Counted from the first letter of the stretch, positions 34,665 to 46,836 are shown. The stretch: 64,000 nucleotides of DNA from Salipaludibacillus agaradhaerens (GCF_002019735.1 NZ_KV917378.1:2196869-2260868); one strand, 5' to 3'. Notes: a model not told the origin generated them from the letters alone. A program made the numbers and translations.

Positions 34665-34761
34665 TATTTTTCAGCAACAGCCTCGCTCTTTTCAGCAATA
34701 CCTCCCCATTTTTCAGCAACAACCCCAATTTTTTCAGCAATACCCTCGACTTTTTCAGCAC
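34665..34761 (+). repeat. Five 21-bp tandem repeats downstream of the ABC permease
   Basis: The core TTTTCAGCAA recurs with TCAGCA at 34671, 34692, 34713, 34734 and 34755, exactly 21 bp apart, with CCTC/CCCC-rich variable middles. The array starts about 22 bp after the permease stop codon and ends 16 bp before a terminator. It is the sister of the array after mgtE. Confidence 0.9.
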
Positions 34762-34776
34762 CTTACATCCCCTACG

Positions 34777-34812
34777 GCTGTCCTAAGCGCTACGCTTTAG
34801 GACAGCTTTTTT
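34777..34812 (+). terminator. Terminator of the amino-acid ABC operon
   Basis: Stem GCTGTCCTAA / TTAGGACAGC followed by TTTTTTAG. It overlaps the last codons and stop of the convergent DMT transporter gene. Confidence 0.88.
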
Positions 34813-35661
34813 AGGTGTATAGATTAACACTGCAAGTCCGGCAAAAATAAGGAATACTCCTAAAGATGCCCATAAGGTTAAGACTTCTCCCACGATGGCA
34901 ACGCCAAGCAGAGCGGCTGTTAATGGCTCTGCCAGCGATAACGTGACAGCTGTCGAAGCTGGTATACCCATCAGCCCTTTGACAAAAAGTAGGTACGCAA
35001 TAGCTGTGGCCACTATGCCTAGTTGGAGGACAACAAGTAAACCGTTTAGCTCTGTCACCCAGCTCACATCAAACACGAATAGCAGAGGTGAAAGGATAAT
35101 CGCGGCTATTGTAAAAACAACTGCTACCGCCATCTCAGGCGCAACTTTTTTGACGATATCCTTATTGACAAGTGTATATGTTGAGAAAGCGAACCCAGCC
35201 CCTAATGCTAGAATAAATCCCATAGGATCAAGCTCAATAGTGCCTTGGGTAACGAATAGTAAGATACAACCAAGAATCGATAGACTAGTGGCAATCCACC
35301 ACTGTCTTATAGGACGCCTTCGGTAAACAATCCACTCGATGAGGCCCGTCATTAAAGGAGCGCTTCCAATGGCAACGACGGTACCGATGGCGACACCAGT
35401 GGTTGCCACCGCAGAAAAAAATAACGGCTGGTAGGCAGCCATAGCACATGCAGCAAGTAAAATAGTTTTTACCGGCCATTCAATTGAAGCGACTTTTTTG
35501 GTCATGAGACCGATCATAAATAAAACAGTGCCTCCCACTGCCAATCGCATTGTCCCTACTGCAACAGGGTGAGCCTCGTCAGGAGCGAAATACTGTGCGG
35601 TTCCTGTTGTGCCCCAAAGGATCGCCCCGAGTAGAACGAGTAAAAATGAAAGCTTGTTCAT
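34783..35661 (-). CDS. EamA/DMT-family transporter
   Basis: A 292-residue protein with ten membrane segments in two EamA repeats (about 5-135 and 145-280). The first carries AILWGTTGTAQYF and the second GFILALGAGFAFSTYTLVNK; ASTAVTLSLAEPLTAALLGVAIVGE is the conserved end of repeat two. Such drug/metabolite transporters usually export amino acids or metabolites. The substrate is unknown. AAGGCGTGAT precedes the ATG. The stop codon is inside the terminator of the convergent ABC operon. Confidence 0.88.
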   Translation of the reverse strand: MNKLSFLLVLLGAILWGTTGTAQYFAPDEAHPVAVGTMRLAVGGTVLFMIGLMTKKVASIEWPVKTILLAACAMAAYQPLFFSAVATTGVAIGTVVAIGSAPLMTGLIEWIVYRRRPIRQWWIATSLSILGCILLFVTQGTIELDPMGFILALGAGFAFSTYTLVNKDIVKKVAPEMAVAVVFTIAAIILSPLLFVFDVSWVTELNGLLVVLQLGIVATAIAYLLFVKGLMGIPASTAVTLSLAEPLTAALLGVAIVGEVLTLWASLGVFLIFAGLAVLIYTPKKAVLKRSA

Positions 35662-35712
35662 GAAACATCACGCCTTATATACTCATTTTTATTAACCATC
35701 AGTAACATGAGC

Positions 35713-35745
35713 TAAAAAACAGCTTAGAGAAAAAGCTCTCCAAGC
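35713..35745 (-). terminator. Terminator of ppaC
   Basis: Minus-strand stem GCTTGGAGAG / TCTCTAAGC followed by TGTTTTTTAG. Confidence 0.75.
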
Positions 35746-35757
35746 CGTTCGTTACAA

Positions 35758-36690
35758 TTAAGAAAGGGCGTTTGTTAATTGTGGTACGATTTGTTTTTTG
35801 CGTGACACCACACCTTTAAGTGTTGCTTGACCATCGTTGAGCGTCACATCGAACGCACTTTCCACTGCTTTAGTTTGTTCACCAACCACTATAGCGAGAG
35901 AGTCATTCGTTAAAATATCTGTGACCGCTAGTAAAAATAGGCTTAGGCCTTTCTTAGCAAGAACTGCCTCCATCTCTGCTTTCACCTCGTTAATACGGTC
36001 TAGAACATCATTCGTATCTACCACATTAACTTGGGCGATCTGCACGTTATGACTTCCCATTGTAAACTCTTTAGCATCCATATTCAGTAGTTGATCAACT
36101 GTCTTATCGCTCATGTCGGCCCCTGCTTTTAGCATTTCTAAGCCGTAAGCTTCTAAATCCACCTCAGCTATTTTGGCCAATTCATTAGCAGCCTCTATAT
36201 CTTCCTTTGTACACGTCGGAGATTTAAATAAGAGGGAATCTGAGATGATCGCCGATACCATTAAACCTGCCATCTCTTTTTTGATAGAAACGTCATGTTC
36301 TTTATATAACTTATTAAGGATGGTTGCTGTACACCCAACAGGCTCCGCTCGGTAGTATAGAGGACTTTCCGTTTCAAAATTAGCAATACGGTGATGATCA
36401 ATCACTTCCATTACCTGCACTTTGTCCAAGTCCTGGACACTTTGTTGGCGTTCATTATGATCTACAAGGATAACTTTATCTACTTCGTTCGCCACTTCTT
36501 TCACGTAGCGTGGGGCGTCTACGCCAAATTCATCAAGTGCATATTGCGTCTCAGCACCAACTTCTCCAAGTCTAACAGCTTCAACATTCATTCCCAATTG
36601 TTGCTTCAAGTCCGCGTAAACTAACGCAGAACAAATCGTATCCGTATCAGGATTTTGATGTCCGAAAACTAGTACTTTATCTGTGCTCAT
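35758..36690 (-). CDS. ppaC: Manganese-dependent inorganic pyrophosphatase
   Basis: A family II pyrophosphatase of the DHH superfamily, 310 residues as usual. Metal-binding motifs are [13 protein letters not shown] (about residues 8-20), VDHNERQQ (about 75-82) and [10 protein letters not shown] (about 95-104). The C-terminal DHHA2 domain ends with [12 protein letters not shown], the phosphate-binding SRKKQ motif. It hydrolyses pyrophosphate in the cytosol and pulls biosynthetic reactions forward. AAAAGGAGTG precedes the ATG. Monocistronic. Confidence 0.97.
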   Translation of the reverse strand: MSTDKVLVFGHQNPDTDTICSALVYADLKQQLGMNVEAVRLGEVGAETQYALDEFGVDAPRYVKEVANEVDKVILVDHNERQQSVQDLDKVQVMEVIDHHRIANFETESPLYYRAEPVGCTATILNKLYKEHDVSIKKEMAGLMVSAIISDSLLFKSPTCTKEDIEAANELAKIAEVDLEAYGLEMLKAGADMSDKTVDQLLNMDAKEFTMGSHNVQIAQVNVVDTNDVLDRINEVKAEMEAVLAKKGLSLFLLAVTDILTNDSLAIVVGEQTKAVESAFDVTLNDGQATLKGVVSRKKQIVPQLTNALS

Positions 36691-36939
36691 ACCCTGTCAC
36701 TCCTTTTACTCTGTCAGTTCATCAATACGATTTATTTTATCACGTTAAAGGGGCACCTGTCACCGCTCACCTATATCTTTCGCCAATTTTTGAAGTAAAA
36801 AATCAGCCTGTTTACTCAATTCGTTTTCATTTAGCTCCCCGTGTATATCGAGCATTTAGTTATATCACGTAAACACTATTTAAACTTCCTTAACCCGAAG
36901 TAGCAACCCCCAGATTATTAGAAATTTAAGAGCATTTAA

Positions 36940-36969
36940 TTGACAATGATTCTCTTTCTCAATTAAAAT
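36940..36969 (+). promoter_or_regulatory. hmoA promoter with embedded Fur box
   Basis: TTGACA (36940-36945), an 18-bp spacer and TAAAAT (36964-36969). A Fur-like site spans 36941-36961 (TGACAATGAT ... TTCTCA), 16 of 21 positions like the consensus by my count. Iron repression is expected. Confidence 0.75.
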
Positions 36970-37001
36970 AGAGAGCAAATCCCTTTTATGGAGTGATACA
37001 T

Positions 37002-37331
37002 ATGTTTATTGAAATGAAAAACATCCATGTAACGCACGGCTCTGCCCAAAAAGTTGTTGATCAATTCGCAAGTCCAGGAGTAGTTGAAGAAGCTGAAGGC
37101 TTTGTGGATTTAAGTGTGTTAGTCAAAGAAACGCGTAAAGGCCCCGATGAAGTGGTTATTATGATTCGCTGGGAGTCTGAAGAGGCATGGAAACAATGGG
37201 AAAAGAGTGAGCCGCATTTAAATATGCATCGCCAAAGCCGTGGGAAAGCAAAACCTGAACATATTATAAGTTCTTCTCATCAAACATATGATGTGAAAGC
37301 CGTGAAGGAGAAAGTATCCCCTGCCACATAA
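37002..37331 (+). CDS. hmoA: Haem-degrading monooxygenase HmoA
   Basis: A 109-residue ABM-fold protein that aligns by eye with Bacillus HmoA: MFIEMKNIHV start, VDQFASPGVVEEAEGFVDLSVL, and the strongly conserved VVIMIRWESEEAWKQWEKSEPH block. HmoA cleaves haem to release iron in the cytoplasm. ATG 37002 is chosen over an in-frame GTG nine bases upstream because ATGGAG is correctly spaced for it. A Fur box overlaps the promoter, so haem iron use is switched on together with siderophore uptake. Monocistronic. Confidence 0.92.
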   Translation: MFIEMKNIHVTHGSAQKVVDQFASPGVVEEAEGFVDLSVLVKETRKGPDEVVIMIRWESEEAWKQWEKSEPHLNMHRQSRGKAKPEHIISSSHQTYDVKAVKEKVSPAT

Positions 37332-37394
37332 GCAGGTCGTTTAAAGAAAAACTTTGCTTGCTATTTTTATCTTCTGTCATACACTTTATTAGTC

Positions 37395-37430
37395 TAAAGA
37401 GCCTTGGAAAGCAGTTTCCAAGGCTCTTTA
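37395..37430 (-). terminator. Terminator of the bgl operon
   Basis: A perfect 16-bp stem TAAAGAGCCTTGGAAA / TTTCCAAGGCTCTTTA with a 4-nt loop. It can serve both strands. Confidence 0.85.
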
Positions 37431-37433
37431 GTG

Positions 37434-38915
<1,482 letters not shown>

Positions 38916-39024
38916 TCATTTAAATAGTTTGTTCTACCTTCCCCCCCATCACATGTCTGTGGACGAAATGGATTGGCTTTAGTACTTACAATAGAGACGT
39001 CATAACAAAGGTATAGACTACCTC

Positions 39025-40914
<1,890 letters not shown>

Positions 40915-41080
40915 TTATTTCCATTAAAACGTCTATAGATGTGTCCAATTTAATATGTAACGTCTCCTGCTCACTAGCTTCTGGAAGAACCTACTTAATT
41001 GTGCTTCCTCTCAATGGATAACATCACCTCCCGAAATAATAAAAGGCTCAAAAATTTTGATTAATCCTTTTCTTAAAAAA

Positions 41081-41148
41081 CAAAAAAACCTAAATCACGC
41101 CGTTAACACGAGCAAAGATGTTGCTCGATACGGCCGTAACTTAGGTTT
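41081..41148 (-). terminator. LicT-controlled terminator before bglP
   Basis: Minus-strand arms AAACCTAAGTTACGGCC and GGCGTGATTTAGGTTT with a long imperfect stem and a T7 tail. The 5' arm overlaps the RAT site at 41144-41173, so the two structures are exclusive. Confidence 0.88.
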
Positions 41149-41173
41149 TGCCTGCATAAATCAGTAACAATCC
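41144..41173 (-). promoter_or_regulatory. Ribonucleic antiterminator (RAT) site 2, before bglP
   Basis: The minus strand reads GGATTGTTACTG then ATTTATGCAGGCAAAACC, a near-consensus BglG/LicT binding site. It overlaps the last codon region of licT and the terminator before bglP. Confidence 0.88.
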
Positions 41174-41174
41174 T

Positions 41175-42038
41175 TCAGTCGGTCTTCTTCGTATGCCATT
41201 GATGTCTTTGTGTGACCCTATATATATGCAAAGTAAGGTATACCATTTCATCTTTTGATATTTGTCTACCGTGTGTTTTATCAACATATTTAGTAATTTT
41301 TTCACTACAATGAAAAGCTTCCTCGTATTTTCTTTTCACTTGTTCATATAAAAAGTCATCTGGATGCTCAGATCCTACTTCATTTTTCACAAGTCGAAAA
41401 GCAAAAAAACGTAAGTGGGTTAAAAATCGTTCATAACTAATGGCGCTTTCATCCAACTCCATGCCGAAGTGATATTTTACAATATTTAATATATCGTTCA
41501 CCATCTTAGTAACGTGAACCATTGATTCAAGTCCTTCTCCAGATATTTGACTATTGAGGAGGTGAAGGGCAATAGAGCCGGCTTCATCTTCTTCTAACAC
41601 ATAGCCAGTATCTTCTTTAATAATATCTAATGCATGGCGCGCCACTTCGTATTCTTTCTTATAAAATTTACGAATTTCCCACAGTAATGGATTCTTCAAC
41701 TGCATACCTTGCTTATGTCTACTAAGAGCAAAGCTGAGGTGATCGGTTAGCGCTACGTATATATAATCATCTAGCTTATTTGGCAGCTGCGATTTGGCAT
41801 ACGTAATGATTTTATCGGACAGTTGTAAATAAGTCTCAGATACATCGTTTAAAAGTTCTGCTAGTTTGTCAGAAACACCTTGATTTTCTAGCACGAAGGT
41901 TTTCTCAATTTTTGACTGTTCGATCTCATCTCCGACTTTTTTCTTAAAGGCCAGCCCTCTCCCCATGACAACGAGCTCTTGTTCATTTTCTCCCTCTGTT
42001 AGCACGACGTTGTTGTTAAGTACTTTTTTTATGTCCAC
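41175..42038 (-). CDS. licT: BglG-family transcription antiterminator LicT
   Basis: An antiterminator of about 287 residues. The CAT RNA-binding domain (about 1-58) starts (M)DIKKVLNNNVVLTEG and includes VVMGRGLAFKKKVGDEI. Two PRD domains follow (about 65-170 and 175-285), with ALTDHLSFAL, HALDIIKEDTGYVLEEDEAGSIALHLLNS and DEMVYLTLHIYRV; their histidines are phosphorylated by HPr and BglP. It binds the two RAT hairpins and allows transcription when beta-glucosides are present. GTG 42038 is chosen because family members start just before (D/K)IKKVLNNN and GAGGGGGTGG precedes it. Confidence 0.93.
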   Translation of the reverse strand: MDIKKVLNNNVVLTEGENEQELVVMGRGLAFKKKVGDEIEQSKIEKTFVLENQGVSDKLAELLNDVSETYLQLSDKIITYAKSQLPNKLDDYIYVALTDHLSFALSRHKQGMQLKNPLLWEIRKFYKKEYEVARHALDIIKEDTGYVLEEDEAGSIALHLLNSQISGEGLESMVHVTKMVNDILNIVKYHFGMELDESAISYERFLTHLRFFAFRLVKNEVGSEHPDDFLYEQVKRKYEEAFHCSEKITKYVDKTHGRQISKDEMVYLTLHIYRVTQRHQWHTKKTD

Positions 42039-42082
42039 ATTCACCACCCCCTCGCCATTCCAATATATGGATTGTATAAATA

Positions 42083-42143
42083 TATAAAAAAAACCTAAAT
42101 TTAATAAAGTTAGCCCGTAGGTCACTTTATCAAACTCAGGTTT
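42083..42143 (-). terminator. LicT-controlled terminator before licT
   Basis: Minus-strand arms AAACCTGAGTTTGATAAAGT and ACTTTATTAAATTTAGGTTT followed by T residues. The first arm overlaps the RAT site at 42139-42166. Confidence 0.85.
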
Positions 42144-42166
42144 TGCCTGCCGAACAGTAACAATCC
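42139..42166 (-). promoter_or_regulatory. Ribonucleic antiterminator (RAT) site 1, before licT
   Basis: The minus strand reads GGATTGTTACTGTTCGGCAG then GCAAAACC, a textbook LicT/SacY-family RAT. It makes licT autoregulated. Confidence 0.92.
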
Positions 42167-42200
42167 TCAATTTGAGATTGTAAGCGATTAATCTATTCAT

Positions 42201-42229
42201 AAATTATCATGATTCTACAATATTGTCAA
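42201..42229 (-). promoter_or_regulatory. Sigma-A promoter of licT-bglP-bglH
   Basis: TTGACA (42229-42224), a 17-bp spacer and TAATTT (42206-42201) on the minus strand, about 35 bp before RAT site 1. I see no consensus cre site near it. Confidence 0.75.
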
Positions 42230-42388
42230 CGAATATATTTAATTCTCTACATATCTCGACATGCTTCCTCTAAAAAAGCACGTTATTTGGGCAGTACCTC
42301 TTGTATTGCCTAATTAGCTTAAGGGGATGCCCTTGATCGTAGAGGCTCTCCGCCTATGCCGACAGTTATTTTACAATAGGCGTTTAAT

Positions 42389-42427
42389 TTGATTCTTCTA
42401 TACAATTGAATCTATAATTAATTCAAT
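42389..42427 (+). promoter_or_regulatory. catE promoter with central palindrome
   Basis: TTGATT (42389-42394), 18 bp and TATAAT (42413-42418). ATTGAAT (42405-42411) and ATTCAAT (42421-42427) are perfect inverted arms centred on the -10, a typical MarR-type operator position. Confidence 0.6.
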
Positions 42428-42462
42428 TACTTACAAAATTAAAGTGCTAAGGAGGAATGGCT

Positions 42463-43314
42463 ATGCCCTTTCACGAAGCATCGGCCACATTTATCAGTCA
42501 TGTTCACTTAAAAGTAAGAGATTTAGCTACTTCTATGTCATTTTACCGAGACATTCTTGGGTTATCTATTTTCAGTGAGTCTGTCACAACTGTTTCCTTT
42601 ACAGGCAATAAAAAAACGCCATTTTTAACAATTGAACAAGCCGGTGAATACGTACCGCGTCCACCTCGCACAACCGGCCTTTATCACGTTGCTCTTTTAC
42701 TTCCTTCAAGAGCTGATTTAGGGAGCTTTCTTAAACATATGCTCGACCACGACTACCCTTTGCAAGGGGCATCAGACCATCTCGTAAGTGAAGCTATCTA
42801 TATGGCTGATCCTGATGGTAATGGCGTTGAAGTCTATCGCGACCGTCCATCTGAAGAATGGATTTGGCAAAACGGTCGTGTCACGATGACAACTGATCCA
42901 CTTAATGCAGAGGCTGTGCTCGACGCTGGAAAACACCTCCCGTGGGCAGGCATGCCCTCTGGCACTGTAATGGGTCATCTTCATTTACAAGTGGCCGATT
43001 TAAAACAAGCGGAGCATTTTTATTGCGACGGCCTCGGATTTAATATCGTCTCACAATTCGGTGAACAAGCGTTGTTTATCTCTAGTGATGATTATCACCA
43101 CCATTTGGGATTAAATACATGGTCGAGTAAAAACGCGTCATCCCCACCAGAAAACAGTGTTGGCATTAAAAGCTTCGACGTTTTTTATCCTAATGAAGCT
43201 AGTCGTACTAAGGCAGTAGAGAGATTAAGAAGTCAGGAAAGGCCCGTTAATCATCAAGGAAATGCGCTCGTCGTCACTGATCCTTTCAACAATAGAATAC
43301 GACTTCTCATTTGA
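42463..43314 (+). CDS. catE: Catechol-2,3-dioxygenase-like VOC enzyme
   Basis: A 283-residue protein with two vicinal-oxygen-chelate domains (about 8-130 and 165-280). The metal ligands lie in ISHVHLKVRDL, TGLYHVALLLPSR, DPDGNGVEVYRDRP, MGHLHLQVADL and YHHHLGLNTW. It aligns by eye with B. subtilis CatE, an extradiol ring-cleaving enzyme that removes catechol under quinone stress. ATG 42463 is preferred over an in-frame ATG at 42457 because AAGGAGG ends one base before the latter. A palindrome over the -10 suggests MarR-type repression, as for catDE. No catD is adjacent. Confidence 0.88.
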   Translation: MPFHEASATFISHVHLKVRDLATSMSFYRDILGLSIFSESVTTVSFTGNKKTPFLTIEQAGEYVPRPPRTTGLYHVALLLPSRADLGSFLKHMLDHDYPLQGASDHLVSEAIYMADPDGNGVEVYRDRPSEEWIWQNGRVTMTTDPLNAEAVLDAGKHLPWAGMPSGTVMGHLHLQVADLKQAEHFYCDGLGFNIVSQFGEQALFISSDDYHHHLGLNTWSSKNASSPPENSVGIKSFDVFYPNEASRTKAVERLRSQERPVNHQGNALVVTDPFNNRIRLLI

Positions 43315-43321
43315 TAAAATA

Positions 43322-43363
43322 AGACGTTGCCCTCATAAATAATTATTTATGAGGGCAACGTCT
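43322..43363. terminator. Bidirectional terminator between catE and metH
   Basis: A perfect 42-bp palindrome with 21-bp arms (AGACGTTGCCCTCATAAATAA and its complement) directly between two convergent genes. Confidence 0.8.
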
Positions 43364-43376
43364 GATCTCTCACTAT

Positions 43377-46300
43377 TTAAACACTAAAGTATCTTCCTTT
43401 AGGATGGGCAAATACCATGGCAGACACACTAGCTTCTGGTTCCATCATATACTCTTCTGTGAGCTGAACATCAATTTTGGATGGTTCTAAAAGGTTGAAA
43501 AGTTTAGCTTGGTCTTCTAAATTTGGACAAGCTGGATACCCAAAGGAGACACGAACTCCTTGGTAACGGGCGGAGAACCGTTCCTTCATCGTAAAATCGG
43601 CTGAATCAGGGAAGCCCCACTTATCACGCATAAGCTGATGAATTCGCTCAGCAAAGGCTTCTGCCACTTCTAATGCCACTGCTTGAACGAGGTGACTGTA
43701 CAGATAATTGCCTTCATGTTTCGCTTTTTCGGCTATCTCTCTCACACCACTTCCTGCTGTTACTGTTAAAAAACCGACATAATCCATTTCCCCATCTGCT
43801 TTATCCCTCAGAAAATCTGCTAAACATAGATAAGGTGGTTTCGACTGTCTTGGAAAATCAAAGCGTTCCAACACGCGCGTATGATCATCGCGGTCAAAGA
43901 TCAAGACACTGTCTCCGTCCGCCTGTGCAGGGTAAAAACGATACATGCCATTCGCTTGCAGTAGCCTTTCCTTTTCTGCTTTGTGTAGAAATGCCATGAC
44001 CTTTTCTTTTAATTCAAGTGTTTTCTTATCTCCCCGCTCACAATTGCGGGCAATATTCCCTTGAATACCTAGGTGTTGTCCGAGTAGGGTCTGCATATTT
44101 ATATAAGGTAACAAATGTGATAAACGGAAATTCCGCAGGACATGCAAAGAAAGATCTTCTGGTATAAATATCGGACTATTTTCTGTCTCACTTCGTCTAG
44201 TAAGTACTTTAGTCCCTGAAGTAACACCTTGTTTTTTGGCTACATCACCATGTAAGTCTTGTTCTTTAATTTCTTTCTGCCGCTTTTTATGGAGGGTTAT
44301 TAGCTCCTTTTTGTCCTCAGGCCGTGCTAATTTATTCGCTAATTCCAACCCTGTCATGGCATCTTTTGCATAGAGGACAAGTCCTTCGTATTGCTTAGAA
44401 ATTTTATTCTCCGTAAATCGCCTTGTGAGAGCTGCCCCACCTACTAAAATAGGAATGGAGATGCCTCTTTCCCGTAAGTCATTAGCAGTTAACACCATCT
44501 GTTGTGTTGATTTTACTAATAGTCCTGATAAGCCGATAGCATCAGGTTTCTCACGCTCTACCGCGTCGATAATGTCATTCGGCGGAACTTTAATACCGAG
44601 ATTAACAATGCTGAAACCATTATTTTGTAAAATGATTTCCACTAAGTTTTTCCCTATATCGTGTACATCTCCTTTAACCGTTGCAAGTAGAATTTTCCCT
44701 TTCCCACGATCATCAGCCTTCTTTTCCATGTAGGGCTCGAGATATGCCACAGCCGCTTTCATCGCTTCAGCACTTTGAAGCACCTCGGCCACGATTAATT
44801 CGTTATTGTTAAACAACTTCCCTACTTCATCCATCCCATCCATTAATGGACCGTTAATAATCGAAAGCGGGTCACGATACGTTTTAAGCGCCTCTGCTAA
44901 ATCATCATTCAAGCCATCTTTTGAACCTTCAATAATATAGTCAGCCAGCCGTTCTTTCAGCGGAAGCTTTTTCACCGCAGTTGCCTTTCGCGGTTTTTTC
45001 TTCCGATAGAAATCCGTAAAGGCTGCTAATGTGTCGTCATTTGTACGGAATAACAAATCATCAGCTAACTGGCGTTCTTCTTCTGAAATGGAGCCGTACC
45101 TTTCTAATTTTTCCGTGTTGACGATGGCATAGTCTAACCCAGCTCTCGTACAATGATACATAAATGCTGCATTTAACACTTCACGGCCTAGAGGCGGCAA
45201 GCCGAATGACACATTACTTACGCCTAGTATTGTTAGACATTGTGGAAATAGCTCCTTAATTTTTCGTATGCCTTCAACAGTAGCCTCAGCTGAACCAATG
45301 TACTGTTCATCGCCTGTCCCAACAGGAAAGACAAGAGGATCAAAAATAATGTCTTGCGGGGATACCCCGTAACCATTGACCAATAAATCGAACGACCGCT
45401 CTGCAATCGCTACTTTCCGCTCCACACTCACACCCATTCCTTCTTCATCTATCGTCCCGACGACGACCGCTGCGCCAAATCGGTGAATAAGCTCTGCTAC
45501 TTTTTTAAATTCTTCTTCGCCGTCTTCTAAGTTAATAGAATTAATAATTGCCTTCCCTTGTGAATAAGTGAGTGCCTTCTCAATAACCGACGTATCCGTT
45601 GAATCTAACATGAGGGGGACTTTTACTTTATTAATCACATGATGGAGGAAGTTCTCCATATCTGCCAGTTCATGACGATCAGGGTCAGCCAAACAAATAT
45701 CAATAACGTGTGCCCCACGCTTCACTTGTGCCCTGGCTATTTCAGACGCTTCTTCATACTTTTCTTCCGCAATAAGCCGTTTGAACTTTCTTGAGCCAAT
45801 GACATTCGTCCTTTCTCCAACGAGTAAAGGGCGCATATCAGTATCATATATGAGTGGTTCAATGCCTGACACGCTATGCCGGGTATTGTCCGGAAGGCGT
45901 CTCGGTTCATATTCTTTTACCGCTTCAGCCATTTCACGAATATGATCAGGTGTTGTCCCACAACAACCTCCCACGATATTTAACCATCCCTTTTCCGCAA
46001 AATCTATCAACTTTTTCGTTAATGACTTTGGTGATTCATGGTAATGGCCTTCTTCATCAGGCAATCCTGCGTTTGGATAACAATGAACGTACGAAGGAGC
46101 TATTTCAGATAACGTCCTGAGATGGTCTTGCATAAATTCCGGGCCTGTAGCACAGTTAAGTCCCACGACGGTTGGCTTCATATGAGCCAATGAAATATAA
46201 AAAGCATCGATCGTTTGACCTGCCAACGTCGTCCCCATCGGCTCAATTGTCCCAGAAAACATTAAGGGAATTTGAGCATGACGCTTTTCAAATGCTTGTT

Positions 46301-46832
46301 CAATTGCCACGTAAGCCGCCTTCACATTACGCATATCTTGACTTGTCTCTAAAAGTAAGATATCGACGCCACCGTCTAACAAACCTTCAACTTGTTCCCG
46401 ATACGTACTCGTTAACTCAGCAAAGCTCGTTCCGCCTGTGACAGATAAAGATTTTGTCGTAGGACCCATGGCACCAGCGACAAAACGTGGTTTATCATCG
46501 GTGGAAAACCGCTGTGCTTCCTTTACAGCTAATTCTGCTGCTTTTCTATTCAACTCATAAGCTAATGCCTGAAGGTCATAGTCTGCCAATACAAGACTTG
46601 TGGCACCGAATGTATTCGTTTCAATTATATCCGCACCCGCCTCTAAATAAGCCCTATAAATATGACTAATCACATGAGGGGCAGTAATATTTAAGTACTC
46701 ATTACATCCTTCAAACTCTTCCCCACCGAAGTGCTCTGCCGTTAAATCGGCATCTTGAAGCATCGTTCCCATTGCCCCATCTAACACTAAAATCCTTTGC
46801 TTTAATGCGTGTTCAAAACCAGATTTTGTCAT
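43377..46832 (-). CDS. metH: Cobalamin-dependent methionine synthase
   Basis: A full-length MetH of 1151 residues. The homocysteine domain (about 1-325) has LDGAMGTMLQ and the zinc cysteines in GLNCATG and GGCCGTTPDH. The methyl-THF domain is about 340-600 (VGERTNVIGSRKFKRL, INSINLEDGEEEF). The cobalamin cap and B12 domain are about 645-880, with the Co-ligand motif DVHDIGKNLVEIIL and GLSGLLVKSTQQMV. The reactivation domain (about 910-1151) has RVSFGYPACPNL. It methylates homocysteine with methyl-THF via B12. It lies 4 bp after yitJ and ends the operon. No metE is seen here. Confidence 0.97.
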   Translation of the reverse strand: MTKSGFEHALKQRILVLDGAMGTMLQDADLTAEHFGGEEFEGCNEYLNITAPHVISHIYRAYLEAGADIIETNTFGATSLVLADYDLQALAYELNRKAAELAVKEAQRFSTDDKPRFVAGAMGPTTKSLSVTGGTSFAELTSTYREQVEGLLDGGVDILLLETSQDMRNVKAAYVAIEQAFEKRHAQIPLMFSGTIEPMGTTLAGQTIDAFYISLAHMKPTVVGLNCATGPEFMQDHLRTLSEIAPSYVHCYPNAGLPDEEGHYHESPKSLTKKLIDFAEKGWLNIVGGCCGTTPDHIREMAEAVKEYEPRRLPDNTRHSVSGIEPLIYDTDMRPLLVGERTNVIGSRKFKRLIAEEKYEEASEIARAQVKRGAHVIDICLADPDRHELADMENFLHHVINKVKVPLMLDSTDTSVIEKALTYSQGKAIINSINLEDGEEEFKKVAELIHRFGAAVVVGTIDEEGMGVSVERKVAIAERSFDLLVNGYGVSPQDIIFDPLVFPVGTGDEQYIGSAEATVEGIRKIKELFPQCLTILGVSNVSFGLPPLGREVLNAAFMYHCTRAGLDYAIVNTEKLERYGSISEEERQLADDLLFRTNDDTLAAFTDFYRKKKPRKATAVKKLPLKERLADYIIEGSKDGLNDDLAEALKTYRDPLSIINGPLMDGMDEVGKLFNNNELIVAEVLQSAEAMKAAVAYLEPYMEKKADDRGKGKILLATVKGDVHDIGKNLVEIILQNNGFSIVNLGIKVPPNDIIDAVEREKPDAIGLSGLLVKSTQQMVLTANDLRERGISIPILVGGAALTRRFTENKISKQYEGLVLYAKDAMTGLELANKLARPEDKKELITLHKKRQKEIKEQDLHGDVAKKQGVTSGTKVLTRRSETENSPIFIPEDLSLHVLRNFRLSHLLPYINMQTLLGQHLGIQGNIARNCERGDKKTLELKEKVMAFLHKAEKERLLQANGMYRFYPAQADGDSVLIFDRDDHTRVLERFDFPRQSKPPYLCLADFLRDKADGEMDYVGFLTVTAGSGVREIAEKAKHEGNYLYSHLVQAVALEVAEAFAERIHQLMRDKWGFPDSADFTMKERFSARYQGVRVSFGYPACPNLEDQAKLFNLLEPSKIDVQLTEEYMMEPEASVSAMVFAHPKGRYFSV

Positions 46833-46836
46833 CTGT

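Noticed and set aside
34665-34761. Possible CRISPR array
   Set aside because: The units are 21 bp in total with a core of about 10 bp, there are no spacers of CRISPR length, and no cas gene is near.
34568-34786. 72-codon frame with FFSN heptads
   Set aside because: Same reason: the frame starts inside the permease gene and only reflects the 21-bp repeat.
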